Origin: Marispirochaeta sp964554875
Lineage (GTDB): Bacteria > Spirochaetota > Spirochaetia > JC444 > Marispirochaetaceae
Assembly (NCBI GenBank): GCA_964554875.1
Contig: CAZKQJ010000028.1
Coordinates: forward strand, 1-64,000
Length of the DNA stretch: 64,000 nucleotides
Direction of reading: 5' to 3'
A program made the translations under genes and the position numbers. The notes beneath the pieces are model-generated. The model was not told the DNA's origin. It searched no databases and saw only the letters and a list, made by a program, of their open reading frames with translations. This document shows, piece by piece, positions 32,208 through 42,154 of this stretch. How positions within the stretch are numbered: position 1 is the stretch's first letter; the number at the start of each line of letters is the position of its first letter.

Positions 32208-34670
32208 TTACTCTTTGTCCGGTTCCGGCTTTTCTTCGTCCTCGTCTTCCTTAACCACCCTGGCCATACCGATCACAACATCAGGAGGCGTAATATTGAC
32301 GATTCGTACACCAAATGCGGCTTTTCCCATAACCGAAACATCTGTAGACTTTATTTTTATTGTATTTCCCTGGGAAGTTATACATACTATCTCGTCTTCT
32401 TCTTTCAAAGATGATACTCCCACTACTTCCCCGGTCCTATCGGATACTTTATAGGCAATCTGTCCGCGGGTAGCTCGTCCGTGTGGGTTGAAGTTATCGT
32501 AATCAATACGCTTACCATAGCCATATTCAGAAAGGAGCATCATCTTCTCCTCCGGATGGACGCACAATACACCGGCAAGTTCATCTTCTTTCTGCAGTTT
32601 TATTCCCTGCACGCCCCTGGAAGCTCTTCCCATGGCCCGAACTGCCTCTTCGTGAAAGCGCAGAGCCATACCATGCTTGGATACCATAACGAGGTCATTA
32701 TCTCCTCCGGTAAGCTGTGCGCTGATTAACCTATCCCCGGAATCCAGATTAATGGCCCGTATACCGCGGGTTCGGGCATTGGAAAAATCGCTGATTTTAA
32801 CCTTCTTTACCACGCCCCTGCTGGTTCCCATAAAAAGATACCCTTTCTGCTCAAAATCTTTTATGGAAACTACCGCAGTAATCTCTTCATCGGCGGATAT
32901 CTGCAATAGAGCCCTGATATTCGTACCCCTGGTATTTCTGGAACCTTCGGGAATTTCATGTACCTTAATCCAGTAGGCTTTCCCTTCGCTGGTGATAAAC
33001 AAGATATAATCGTGGGTGGAGGCAATGAACAGATTTTCGATAAAATCCTCATCCCGAAGATTGGCGGACATGGAACCCTTTCCTCCGCGACCCTGGTTTT
33101 TGTAGGCGGTTACCGGGACCCGTTTAATCATGCCCCGGTTCGTCGTCAGAACAACCATGTCCTCTTTCTTGATCAGATCCTCTATATTGATCTCTTCAAC
33201 CTCATCAATAAGGATCTCTGTACGCCGGTCATCCCCGAATTTATCCGCGATTTCGATGGTTTCCTCTTTAACCACGTTCAGGATCTTTTTGGGATCAGAC
33301 AGAAGATCCTTGAAGTATGCAATCTGGGCACGAACCTCATTCAACTCGTCGATAATCTTCTGAGTTTCAAGACTTGTCAGCTTCTGAAGGCGCATATCAA
33401 GAATCGCCTGGGCCTGCTTCTCCGAAAGCTCAAAGGCCTTCATCAGGTTCTCCCGGGCGGTATCCACATTACGCGAGGATTTGATGATCTGGATAACCTC
33501 GTCAATATTATCCAGGGCAATCTTCAATCCGATCAGGATATGTTCCCGCTCTTCAGCTCTGCGCAGATCATATCGGGTCCTGCGGGTAACTACCTCTTCC
33601 CTGTGCTCGACAAAATAGACGACCGCGTCTTTCAGGGTAAGTACCTGGGGTTTTCCTTTTACAAGGGCCAGGTTGTTTACATTGAAGTTCTGCTGCAGCG
33701 CCGTATGGGTAAAAAGCTGATTCAGTATGATTTTTGGAATTGCGCCCTTCTTGAGTTCTATTACAACACGCATTCCGTTCCGGTCGGATTCATCCCTCAA
33801 ATCAGATATGCCGTCAATCTTGCGGTCTCTGTTAAGTTCTGCAATCCGGATTAGAAGATTAGCTTTGTTGACCGCATAGGGAAGCTCGGTAACAATGATC
33901 CGCTCCCGCCCGTTCTTCATCTGTTCAAGCACAAAGCGTGCCCGTACAACGATTTTTCCTTTACCGGTTTTATAGGCTTTCTTTATTCCCCGACGTCCAA
34001 AGATTATTCCCCCGGTAGGAAAATCCGGTCCTTTGACATAATGCATCAGCTCATCGATGGTAATGTCCGGGTTCTCGATGTAAGCCGCGATTCCCTTGCA
34101 GATTTCGTTCAGGTTGTGGGGAGGGATATTCGTGGCCATTCCCACGGCGATTCCGCTTGCTCCGTTAGCCAGCATATAAGGAAAAGCCGCCGGCAAGACC
34201 AGAGGCTCATCCATGGAATCGTCATAGTTGGGACCGAAATCGACGGTTTCCTTCTTGATATCCCGGACCATCTCTTCTGCAACACGCTGCAACCTGGATT
34301 CCGTGTATCGCATTGCCGCCGGAGGGTCCCCGTCGATTGAACCGAAGTTACCCTGTCCGTTTACAACCGGGTATCGCATGGAAAAATCCTGGGCCAGTCG
34401 CACCAGGGCATCGTATACAGAGGCGTCACCGTGGGGGTGAAACTTACCCAAAACGTCCCCGACGATACGAGCACATTTCTTGGGCGGCCGGTCGTAACGG
34501 AGTCCCATCTCGCTCATACCGTAGAGAATCCGGCGATGAACTGGTTTTAACCCATCTCGCACATCAGGAAGAGCCCGGCTTACGATGACCGACATGGCAT
34601 AGTTTAAGTAGGATTCCTTAATTTCATCCTCAATGGCAATGGGTATAGTTTTCCCGATAGTTTCTTCCAT
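32208..34670 (-). CDS. gyrA: DNA gyrase subunit A
   Basis: An 820-residue gyrase A. The catalytic tyrosine is Y122 in AMRYTESRL; the GyrA box QGRGGKG near residue 530 and six C-terminal blades mark it as gyrase rather than topo IV. The quinolone-resistance segment reads HPHGDASVYD, with alanine where E. coli has Ser83. It starts 21 bp after gyrB with AAGGAG upstream, forming a gyrB-gyrA operon. It ends in a terminator and a parS site. Confidence 0.97.
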   Translation of the reverse strand: MEETIGKTIPIAIEDEIKESYLNYAMSVIVSRALPDVRDGLKPVHRRILYGMSEMGLRYDRPPKKCARIVGDVLGKFHPHGDASVYDALVRLAQDFSMRYPVVNGQGNFGSIDGDPPAAMRYTESRLQRVAEEMVRDIKKETVDFGPNYDDSMDEPLVLPAAFPYMLANGASGIAVGMATNIPPHNLNEICKGIAAYIENPDITIDELMHYVKGPDFPTGGIIFGRRGIKKAYKTGKGKIVVRARFVLEQMKNGRERIIVTELPYAVNKANLLIRIAELNRDRKIDGISDLRDESDRNGMRVVIELKKGAIPKIILNQLFTHTALQQNFNVNNLALVKGKPQVLTLKDAVVYFVEHREEVVTRRTRYDLRRAEEREHILIGLKIALDNIDEVIQIIKSSRNVDTARENLMKAFELSEKQAQAILDMRLQKLTSLETQKIIDELNEVRAQIAYFKDLLSDPKKILNVVKEETIEIADKFGDDRRTEILIDEVEEINIEDLIKKEDMVVLTTNRGMIKRVPVTAYKNQGRGGKGSMSANLRDEDFIENLFIASTHDYILFITSEGKAYWIKVHEIPEGSRNTRGTNIRALLQISADEEITAVVSIKDFEQKGYLFMGTSRGVVKKVKISDFSNARTRGIRAINLDSGDRLISAQLTGGDNDLVMVSKHGMALRFHEEAVRAMGRASRGVQGIKLQKEDELAGVLCVHPEEKMMLLSEYGYGKRIDYDNFNPHGRATRGQIAYKVSDRTGEVVGVSSLKEEDEIVCITSQGNTIKIKSTDVSVMGKAAFGVRIVNITPPDVVIGMARVVKEDEDEEKPEPDKE

Positions 34671-34691
34671 CTGGATCTCCTTGATTAACTG

Positions 34692-36599
34692 TTACACATC
34701 GAGATTGGAAACGAGCAGGGCATTCTCTTCAATGAACTTTCTGCGCGGTTCGACGCATTCACCCATCAGGGTCGTAAACATTGTATCCGCTTCCACCGCA
34801 TCATCCAGACGAACCTGCATTATGTTGCGTGTAGCCGGGTTCATTGTGGTATCCCAGAGCTGGTCAGGATTCATCTCGCCAAGACCCTTGTAACGCTGTA
34901 TACCTGCCTTGTCTTCAGAAACCTCGAGACTTTGAAGGATGCGGTCCCGCTCTGCATCGTTATAGGCGTATTGTATCTTCTTTCCAACGGTTATCTTATA
35001 CAGAGGCGGCATGGCTATATATACATAACCCGCTTCGATAAGGGGCCTCAGGTACCGGAAAAAGAAAGTCAACAGCAGGGTCCGGATATGCGAGCCGTCT
35101 ACGTCCGCGTCAGCCATGATTATTACCTTGTGATACCGGACCTTCGTAACATCAAAATCGTTACCCACCCCTGCGCCTATGGACGAGATAACGGGCTGAA
35201 GCTTGTCATTCCCGATAACCTTGTCCACCCGGGTCTTTTCAACATTCAGCATCTTTCCCCACAGGGCCAGAATTGCCTGAAAATGACGGTCCCTGCCCTG
35301 CTTGGCGCTGCCTCCGGCGGAATCTCCCTCTACAATAAAGATTTCACACTTGCTCGGGTCCTTTTCCGAACAGTCAGCCAGTTTCCCGGGTAATCCGGTG
35401 CTGTCCAAAAGGTTCTTGCGCCTTGTCATATCCCGTGCTTTTCGTGCTGCTGCCCGGGCTTTGGCGGCGGTCATGATCTTGTCAAGCAGCTTTTCCGCTG
35501 TCTGGGGATTCTCGTCGAAGTACCAGGAGAGGTTCTCGGATACGATGGATTCAACCAGCCCCTTTACTTCCGAGTTACCGAGTTTGGCCTTGGTCTGACC
35601 TTCAAACTGGGGATTGGGAATCTTGACGGAAACGACGGCGGTCAGGCCTTCCCTGGTATCGTCCCCCGAAAAAGACTCTTCCATCTTTTTAGCGTATTTA
35701 GACTTTTTTAACAAATCATTAAAGGTTCGTGTCAGAGCGGACTTGAAACCCACAAGATGAGTTCCGCCCTCCCGGGTGTTAATATTGTTCACAAAACAGA
35801 AGATACTCTCGTTAAAGCCGTCGTTATACTCAATAGCGACCTCGAGCTCACTGTCGTCTTTTGTTATATGAAAATAGATCGGTTCCTTCTGAATAACCGT
35901 ACGATTCTTATTCAGGAATTCGACGAAGGACTTAACGCCTCCGTCAAATTTGAACTCGTGAACCTTGGGATTTGTCAGGCGATCATCGGTAATAACAATT
36001 TTGATGCCCTTGTTCAGGAACGCAAGTTCCCGCAGACGGTTGGAGAGAATATCAAAACTGTACTCGGTGGTCTCGAAAATTTCATCATCCGCCTTAAAAC
36101 GTATGGTCGTACCCTTCAGTTCTGTAGGTCCGATGGATCTGACAGGTTCCTTCGGTATGCCCCGTGCGTAACTCTGCGTATAGATCTCTCCCTGACGGTG
36201 AACTTCGACTTCACACCATTCGGAAAGGGCATTTACTACCGAGACGCCGACGCCGTGCAGACCTCCGGAAACCTTGTAACTGTTCTTGTCAAACTTGCCG
36301 CCGGCGTGCAGCCGGGTCATGACAATCTCGAGGGCACTGACGTTCTCGAGAGGATGCATATCCACGGGAATCCCGCGGCCGTTATCAACGACTCGGACTA
36401 TGTTCCCCTTTTCGAGGATAACCTGGATATCCGAACAATAGCCCGCCAGGGCTTCATCGATACTGTTATCTACTATTTCGTAGACCAGATGGTGAAGTCC
36501 ATCCGGCCCGGTTGAACCAATGTACATTCCAGGCCGTTTGCGGACTGCATCCAGCCCTTTCAAGACCTGAATATGCTCTGCGGAATAGGTTTCTTGCAT
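34692..36599 (-). CDS. gyrB: DNA gyrase subunit B
   Basis: A 635-residue gyrase B of the short type. It has GHKL ATP-binding motifs (EIVDNSIDEA, DNGRGIPVD, GGLHGVG), Toprim EGDSAGG and DADVDGSH. It provides ATP-driven supercoiling with GyrA. It diverges from dnaA across the origin region and has a good promoter at 36632-36660. Confidence 0.97.
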   Translation of the reverse strand: MQETYSAEHIQVLKGLDAVRKRPGMYIGSTGPDGLHHLVYEIVDNSIDEALAGYCSDIQVILEKGNIVRVVDNGRGIPVDMHPLENVSALEIVMTRLHAGGKFDKNSYKVSGGLHGVGVSVVNALSEWCEVEVHRQGEIYTQSYARGIPKEPVRSIGPTELKGTTIRFKADDEIFETTEYSFDILSNRLRELAFLNKGIKIVITDDRLTNPKVHEFKFDGGVKSFVEFLNKNRTVIQKEPIYFHITKDDSELEVAIEYNDGFNESIFCFVNNINTREGGTHLVGFKSALTRTFNDLLKKSKYAKKMEESFSGDDTREGLTAVVSVKIPNPQFEGQTKAKLGNSEVKGLVESIVSENLSWYFDENPQTAEKLLDKIMTAAKARAAARKARDMTRRKNLLDSTGLPGKLADCSEKDPSKCEIFIVEGDSAGGSAKQGRDRHFQAILALWGKMLNVEKTRVDKVIGNDKLQPVISSIGAGVGNDFDVTKVRYHKVIIMADADVDGSHIRTLLLTFFFRYLRPLIEAGYVYIAMPPLYKITVGKKIQYAYNDAERDRILQSLEVSEDKAGIQRYKGLGEMNPDQLWDTTMNPATRNIMQVRLDDAVEADTMFTTLMGECVEPRRKFIEENALLVSNLDV

Positions 36600-36631
36600 G
36601 TTGCGTTCCTATGCGGAATGAGGGATGCCAA

Positions 36632-36660
36632 AGTATACCTGCGAAGAAAAAAAAAGTAAA
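36632..36660 (-). promoter_or_regulatory. gyrB promoter
   Basis: Minus strand TTTACT, 17-bp spacer rich in T, TATACT; about 33 bases before gyrB. The poly-T spacer is a candidate supercoiling-sensitive element, by inference only. Confidence 0.5.
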
Positions 36661-36998
36661 GTAAATGGAATCTTGCAATCTGACGGACCATAAGATACAC
36701 TGATCTTTACCTGTTTTTGTGTGCCGCATCTTAAGCACAGGATGTTAACAAGTTGTGGATAATGGCACTTTAAAAGCAGAGGTGTACTATAGTTTTTTAT
36801 TAATGGAGATTTCGGAAAAAATAATGCTTCATTTTTGTTAAGATGTATTTTATAAATGTTTGTATATTAAATATTTATAAATTCATCCTTTTTTCCGGAT
36901 CTGCCTTTTTATATTTATAAACCCTTATATGGTAAAAAATAATCATGCTTAATATGTGGATATGTTGTTAATATATTGGGAATATACGGAGATAAGAT
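36661..36998. other. Candidate chromosomal origin (oriC)
   Basis: This gyrB-dnaA intergenic region is strongly AT-rich from ~36770 to 36985, a plausible unwinding element. It has a perfect DnaA box TGTGGATAA at 36754-36762 preceded by TGTTAACAAGT, and a near-perfect one (TGTGGATAT) at 36955-36963. Position next to dnaA-dnaN and close to parS supports it. Only two good boxes are visible, fewer than in many origins. Confidence 0.7.
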
Positions 36999-38450
36999 AT
37001 GAACAGCGTCGACTGGGACTATAGTTTGTTCTGGAAAGAGGCTTTACAGCAGATACGTCATGATCTTTCCGAACAGGAGTTCATGATGTGGTTCAAGAAT
37101 TTACGATACGAGTCCTCAAAGCAGGACCATATCATCCTTGCAGTTCCTTCGGTTTTTTACCGGGACCAGGTAAAACAGCGCTACCAGCGCATCATCGAAG
37201 CAAAACTTCAGGAACTGAGCGGCAGTCCCATCGTTATAGATTATGTAATTCAAAGCATGGATGCGGATGTTCCCTCCGATACCAAGGGGAATAACGGTAG
37301 TATAAAGGAGTCAAGGCCAGAAGAAGTCTCCAGACCGGTCCAGTCACATTCCGCTCCCCCAATTCAGACCAGAACCTCCGTGCCTGCAGAAAGAGCCCTT
37401 CTCCGCCAGAAGCATCCCCATCTGCGGGGAGACTACACCTTTGAGAACTTTGTCATTGGAGAAAACAACTCCTTTGCCGCCAATGCCGCTATCGCCATCG
37501 CCAAAAACCCGGGAACCTCCTACAACCCCTGTCTGATCTACGGCGGGGTTGGTTTGGGCAAAACTCACCTGATTCAGTCCATCGGCAACGCCGCGCATAT
37601 AAACTTCGACGCCTTCAAGGTGGTCTATGTTACCTCCGAGACCTTTACCAATGAGTTTATCCAGGCCATCAAGGACGGCAAAAACGCCCAGTTCAAAAGC
37701 CGCTACAGAAACGTCGACCTGCTTTTGATTGACGACATCCAGTTTCTCCAGGGTAAGGACCAGACCCAGGAGGAACTCTTTCATACCTTCAACGCCCTGT
37801 ACGATGCCAACAAACAGATGGTCTTTACCTGCGACCGTCCGGTATCTGAACTGAAGAACCTTACCGCCCGTCTGCAAAGCAGGTTCGAACGAGGCTTGAA
37901 TGTCGACCTTCAGCCCCCCAATTTCGAAACCCGCTATGCTATTCTGAAACGAAAGATAGAGGAAAAAGGAGTAGACATTTCCGATGAAGTAATCACCCTT
38001 ATCTGTAACCGGATTACGACGAATGTCCGTGATCTTGAGGCGGCTTTGACAAAGCTGATTGCCTACGCGGATCTTTTAAACAAACGGGTAACCCTGGATA
38101 TCGCCGAACAGCAGCTCAAGGATGTTTTTAACAACACCCGAACCGGAAACATCTCTATCGATGTAATCCAGAAGGTCGTAGCAGATCACTACAGCCTCTC
38201 CCACAACGACATGCGGGGAAAAAAGCGTACCAAGGCCATCGCCTTTCCCCGCCAGATTGCCATGTACATTGTCAGGGAGATTACCGAATATTCGACCACC
38301 GAGGTGGGACTCGCCTTCGGAGGCCGGGATCACACAACTGTCATGCATGCATGCCAGCGGGTAGAGAGCCGCATGAAGACCGATTCAGCCCTGGAACCGA
38401 CAATTCAGCAGCTTGTAAGGTCTATAAAAGAGTATGGAACAAACTCTTAG
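36999..38450 (+). CDS. dnaA: Replication initiator DnaA
   Basis: A 483-residue DnaA. Domain I is ~1-90, a linker runs to ~140, the AAA+ domain has GGVGLGKTHL and LLIDDIQFL, and domain IV carries the DNA-binding signature GGRDHTTVMHA. It opens oriC and loads DnaB. GGAGATAAG precedes ATG 36999. The region after the stop (38451-38657) includes two weaker DnaA-box-like sites (ATTGTGGAA near 38512, TTTTCCACA near 38580). Confidence 0.97.
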   Translation: MNSVDWDYSLFWKEALQQIRHDLSEQEFMMWFKNLRYESSKQDHIILAVPSVFYRDQVKQRYQRIIEAKLQELSGSPIVIDYVIQSMDADVPSDTKGNNGSIKESRPEEVSRPVQSHSAPPIQTRTSVPAERALLRQKHPHLRGDYTFENFVIGENNSFAANAAIAIAKNPGTSYNPCLIYGGVGLGKTHLIQSIGNAAHINFDAFKVVYVTSETFTNEFIQAIKDGKNAQFKSRYRNVDLLLIDDIQFLQGKDQTQEELFHTFNALYDANKQMVFTCDRPVSELKNLTARLQSRFERGLNVDLQPPNFETRYAILKRKIEEKGVDISDEVITLICNRITTNVRDLEAALTKLIAYADLLNKRVTLDIAEQQLKDVFNNTRTGNISIDVIQKVVADHYSLSHNDMRGKKRTKAIAFPRQIAMYIVREITEYSTTEVGLAFGGRDHTTVMHACQRVESRMKTDSALEPTIQQLVRSIKEYGTNS

Positions 38451-38657
38451 AAACATGGTAATACTATGGGGATAAGATCGGAAAGCACAAACTTCTGGGG
38501 ATACTGTGTATGAATTGTGGAATCAGGATACCACTTTATTCAGATAGCAAAGTCTTGACAAAACAGGACTTATGCGGCTTTTCCACAAAACCACAGGCCC
38601 TATTACTATTACTGCTATATTTATTAAAAATACGATAATATAAGGAGACATGATAAT

Positions 38658-39761
38658 ATGAAATTTACCTGCGATAAAGCGAGTATTCTTCGGGAAGTTT
38701 CCGTTGCCCAGGAAATCATCTCATCCAGGAACGCCCTGTCCATACTCTCCAACGTTCTCATCGAGGTTGCAGATAATACGCTTACTCTGAAAGCTACGGA
38801 TCTAAAGGTTGGCTTTGAGACGCAGGTTCCGGTGGAGGTCGCCGTTCCCGGCAGTACCACGATCTACTGCGATAAATTTCTTGGAATACTTCGGAGTCTG
38901 CCCGACGGTGAGATAGAGTTTGAACAACAGGATAACCGCCTGATAATTCGGCCCCTCTTCAAGAAGATTGATTTTCAGCTCAAGAGCATTACCTCAGACA
39001 AATATCCGGAAATTCAGGATGTATCCCAGGACGCCTATTTCCAGGTTCCACAGAATGATTTGATCGAGATGATCAATCAGACCATCTTTGCCATTTCCGA
39101 TGACGAGACCCGTTTTTTCATGAACGGGGTTTATTTTGAAAAGAGTGAATCTGCTCTTGTTATGGTTGCCACAGATGGAAGGCGCCTCTCCTACATCATG
39201 AAGGAGCTTGAAGGAAACATTCCGGATTTCAACGGTGTTATTATTCCGCCGAAAATTCTCAATCTGGTACGAAAACTGGCCTCTGGTGAGGGGATCATCA
39301 ATATCGCTGTTTCCGACAAGAATATATTCATGCAGTTTGACAATCAAAAGGTCTCGTCAAATCTTATCGAGGGACAGTTTCCCAATTACCGGCGGGTCAT
39401 TCCAGATTCCCAGGAGTATCGCATCGTGATCAACCGGAATGAGCTTATGGACGCCCTCAGGCGCGTTTCGCTGCTGGTGGAACAGAAATCCCGGCGGGTC
39501 TACCTGACCCTGAATGAAAACAGCCTCGTACTGAACTCCGAGGAGAGCGAGATCGGTGTTGCCCGGGAAGAGATTGCCTGCGAATACTCCGGACCCGAGG
39601 CGACGATTGCCCTGAACTACCTGTATCTTACGGATCCTCTGAAGGTTATCGATAACAACGAGATTGCCATTGAATACACCGAGGCAAACAAGGCCATATC
39701 CATAATGTCGATTCCCGCGGGGGACTATTTCCATATTGTCATGCCCATGCAGCTTGACTGA
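38658..39761 (+). CDS. dnaN: DNA polymerase III sliding clamp
   Basis: A 367-residue beta clamp of three similar domains, ending in MPMQLD, close to the family C-terminus MPMR. It tethers polymerase III to DNA. AAGGAG precedes the start. The stop shares one base with recF (TGATG). Confidence 0.97.
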   Translation: MKFTCDKASILREVSVAQEIISSRNALSILSNVLIEVADNTLTLKATDLKVGFETQVPVEVAVPGSTTIYCDKFLGILRSLPDGEIEFEQQDNRLIIRPLFKKIDFQLKSITSDKYPEIQDVSQDAYFQVPQNDLIEMINQTIFAISDDETRFFMNGVYFEKSESALVMVATDGRRLSYIMKELEGNIPDFNGVIIPPKILNLVRKLASGEGIINIAVSDKNIFMQFDNQKVSSNLIEGQFPNYRRVIPDSQEYRIVINRNELMDALRRVSLLVEQKSRRVYLTLNENSLVLNSEESEIGVAREEIACEYSGPEATIALNYLYLTDPLKVIDNNEIAIEYTEANKAISIMSIPAGDYFHIVMPMQLD

Positions 39762-40840
39762 TGGGTTTCCGTCGCGTTGCCGTCTACGGATATCGTAATC
39801 TTCAGGATGCGGCAGTCGACACCGGGGCGGACGAAGTTTTTCTTGTCGGGGAGAACGGTCAGGGAAAGACCAATTTTCTTGAGGCTGTTTATTTTCTCTC
39901 CTTTGGAAATTCCTTTCGATCAGCCGCGGATACCCTGATTCCCCGGGATACGGGCAAGGAGTTTTCCGTCCGGGGAATTTTTCAGGACAGTGAACGGGAG
40001 ATCGATATTGCCCTCAAGTATCAGAGCGGAAAAAAAGAGATCCGTCTTGACGGCAAACAGATCAGGGACCGGAAGGAACTGGTCTCCAACGTTCCCTGTA
40101 TTGTATTTACCCATGGCGACATTGACTTTGTTGCCGGCCGACCTGAACGGCGGCGCTGGTTTATCAACCAGATAATGAGTCTTTTCAACCCCCTCTTTAT
40201 CGATCTTTTACGCGGTTATAACCGTCTGATAAAAAATAAGAACCAGGTACTCAGGGAAGGGCCCGTTTCACTTTTAGACAGCTACGATCTTCAGATCGCC
40301 CGGGCGGGTCTCGAAATCCAGCGACGCCGCCGGGATACCCTGCAGGATTTTAACCGCACCTTCAGCCGCCTTTTCGGAGAAATATCACGGATTTCCGGAG
40401 ACCTCGGCATAGAATATCGGCCTTCCTGGAAGGAAGCAGAGGATGAGGAACAGGTTGTACGACTCCTTGCATCTCAGCGGAGCCGCGATCTTGAACAGGG
40501 TATGTGTACCTCCGGACCTCATCGCGACCGGATTCGCTTTATCCGCCAGGGAAGCGATTATGTACAGACTGCTTCTACCGGTCAGCTGCGGCTGATTTCA
40601 CTTGTCCTTCGGGTTGCCCAGAGTATCTATTTTTCCGAGAAAACCCGTAAAAAACCGGTCCTTCTTCTGGATGATGTTCTTCTTGAGCTCGATCTTGAAC
40701 GACGAAAACGCTTTCTTGCCTCCCTGCCCGCGTATGAACAGGCTTTTTTTACCTTTCTTCCGGATGAACCCTATCTGGAATACCGGAAACCCGGGACCCT
40801 GATTTTACGGGTAAAATCTGGTATACTGACCCCTGTATGA
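39761..40840 (+). CDS. recF: DNA repair ATPase RecF
   Basis: A 359-residue SMC-like ATPase: Walker A GENGQGKTNFLEA, signature STGQLRLISLVL, Walker B VLLLDDVLLELD. It helps RecR load RecA at gaps. It overlaps dnaN by one base and the next gene by four. Confidence 0.95.
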   Translation: MGFRRVAVYGYRNLQDAAVDTGADEVFLVGENGQGKTNFLEAVYFLSFGNSFRSAADTLIPRDTGKEFSVRGIFQDSEREIDIALKYQSGKKEIRLDGKQIRDRKELVSNVPCIVFTHGDIDFVAGRPERRRWFINQIMSLFNPLFIDLLRGYNRLIKNKNQVLREGPVSLLDSYDLQIARAGLEIQRRRRDTLQDFNRTFSRLFGEISRISGDLGIEYRPSWKEAEDEEQVVRLLASQRSRDLEQGMCTSGPHRDRIRFIRQGSDYVQTASTGQLRLISLVLRVAQSIYFSEKTRKKPVLLLDDVLLELDLERRKRFLASLPAYEQAFFTFLPDEPYLEYRKPGTLILRVKSGILTPV

Positions 40841-41292
40841 AACGGGCCCGGGAACTTGTAGAACAGCTTTTCCAGAATATCAATCATGAGGATATGAAGA
40901 TCTACGGACGAATCTTCTCATCCTGGACCGACATCGCGGGAACCGATCTTGCGGCCCATTCAAGGATTCTCGAAATTGACAGAGGAATCGTCTTTGTAGG
41001 GGTTGACCATCCCGGCTGGATGCAGATGATCAGCATGCGAAAAGCGCACATCCTGTCGTGCATCAAAAAGCAGTATCCCTCTCTGGATATCCGGGACCTG
41101 CGTTTTCTTCTGATAGACGGAGTACCGGAAGAGGAGATTCAGAAGCGCTTCGGAGCTCTCCAGCCGGAAAACCCTGAACCCGCACAGCAGGAGCAGGCAC
41201 AAAACGAGGAAGCCCCGGAACCGCATCCCCCGGAGGACTTCAAAAAAAAGCTTGAGAAACTGGGTAAATCAATCGAAAAGAAGTGGAAATAG
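40837..41292 (+). CDS. DUF721 protein (DciA-like)
   Basis: A 151-residue protein with a DUF721 domain (~30-95: FSSWTDIAGTDLAAHSR, VDHPGWMQMISMRKAHIL), related to the helicase operator DciA, and a charged proline/glutamate-rich C-terminus. DciA helps load DnaB in bacteria lacking DnaC; here that role is inferred from domain and place in dnaA-dnaN-recF. It overlaps recF by 4 bp. Confidence 0.8.
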   Translation: MKRARELVEQLFQNINHEDMKIYGRIFSSWTDIAGTDLAAHSRILEIDRGIVFVGVDHPGWMQMISMRKAHILSCIKKQYPSLDIRDLRFLLIDGVPEEEIQKRFGALQPENPEPAQQEQAQNEEAPEPHPPEDFKKKLEKLGKSIEKKWK

Positions 41293-41309
41293 GGGGACGC
41301 AAAGGAAAT

Positions 41310-41373
41310 CAGTGTACAGGAGGAAGTCCCCTGCACTCGGGAAAACGTTACGGGGACTCCCTCCTGTACACTG
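41310..41373. repeat. Long inverted repeat 1 (22-bp stem, 21 paired)
   Basis: 41310-41331 is the reverse complement of 41352-41373 with one mismatch; loop ~20 bases. No T tract follows, so it is not a standard terminator. The 41293-41664 region otherwise holds the second inverted repeat and the rpmH promoter. Confidence 0.8.
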
Positions 41374-41468
41374 TTCGTTGCTGGTGAAGGTGTAAACCAC
41401 CACACCCCTTAATGTTAACAAGGTGCCGTTTACTGCGATGGTAGGTTGCGTTATGAAGAGTATCAAAC

Positions 41469-41543
41469 CTGAGCAAAGAAAACGGCGAAGACCGCGAAAC
41501 GTTTTCCTGAGTGAAGCGGTCTTCAGTTGTTTTCTCTGCTCAG
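41469..41543. repeat. Long inverted repeat 2 (imperfect 27/28-bp arms)
   Basis: 41469-41495 pairs with 41516-41543, about 24 positions matching (CTGAGCA/TGCTCAG ends, GAAGACCGC/GCGGTCTTC inside). Possibly a small mobile element or attenuator ahead of rpmH. Confidence 0.75.
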
Positions 41544-41567
41544 CGACTTAGAACCCTGAGCACTCCA

Positions 41568-41596
41568 TTGACGGAGACAGGATGAATTCGTATACT
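41568..41596 (+). promoter_or_regulatory. rpmH operon promoter
   Basis: TTGACG, exact 17-bp spacer, TATACT, about 70 bases before rpmH. One of the clearest promoters in the window. Confidence 0.75.
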
Positions 41597-41664
41597 ACGG
41601 CACCTGAATTATCATGTCATCACAATGCGCTTGAAATGCGCGAGAAGATAGAAGGAGATTCCTG

Positions 41665-41820
41665 ATGAAGAGAACGTACCAGCCCAGCAGGGTAAAGCGG
41701 AACAGAAAGTTCGGTTTCCGTGCCCGCATGAAGACTGTTGGCGGCAGACTCGTCCTTGCCCGGCGCCGGCGAAAGGGACGGAAAAAGCTCTCCGTCGCCG
41801 ATGAGAAAAAGCCCTACTAG
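41665..41820 (+). CDS. rpmH: 50S ribosomal protein L34
   Basis: A 51-residue L34 starting MKRTYQPSRVKRNRKFGFRAR, the family signature, with a slightly long C-terminal tail (SVADEKKPY). GAAGGAG precedes the start. Its last 20 bases overlap the start of rnpA in another frame. Confidence 0.97.
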   Translation: MKRTYQPSRVKRNRKFGFRARMKTVGGRLVLARRRRKGRKKLSVADEKKPY

Positions 41821-42154
41821 TTTATCCAGAGACGAACGCCTTCGGCGACGGGGGGATATACAATCCCTTTTTGCCGCCGGAAAATCCGTTTCCGGAGGAG
41901 CATTACGGTTGGTATACCGCTCCAATTGTTCAGATACCAGCCGTCTGCTTATAACCCTGCGTAAAAAATTCGGAACAGCAGTAGAACGGAACAGAGCGCG
42001 GCGCCTGGTTAAAGAGGCGTACCGGATTCAGAAGAGCAATATTCGATCCGGTTACGATATCGGTTTTGTAGTGTATCAAAAAGGCATGAGTTATACCGAA
42101 ACAGCGGAAGCTATGCTGAGTTTGCTTAAACGGGCAGGACTATATGAAAGTTAG
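41801..42154 (+). CDS. rnpA: Ribonuclease P protein component
   Basis: A 117-residue protein subunit of RNase P: GDIQSLFAAGK, then the RNR-like motif AVERNRARRLVKEAYR. It helps the catalytic RNA trim tRNA 5' ends. ATG 41801 is chosen over an upstream ATG (41738) because the family starts close to SLSRDERLRRRGD; it overlaps rpmH by 20 bp and yidD by 11 bp. Confidence 0.92.
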   Translation: MRKSPTSLSRDERLRRRGDIQSLFAAGKSVSGGALRLVYRSNCSDTSRLLITLRKKFGTAVERNRARRLVKEAYRIQKSNIRSGYDIGFVVYQKGMSYTETAEAMLSLLKRAGLYES

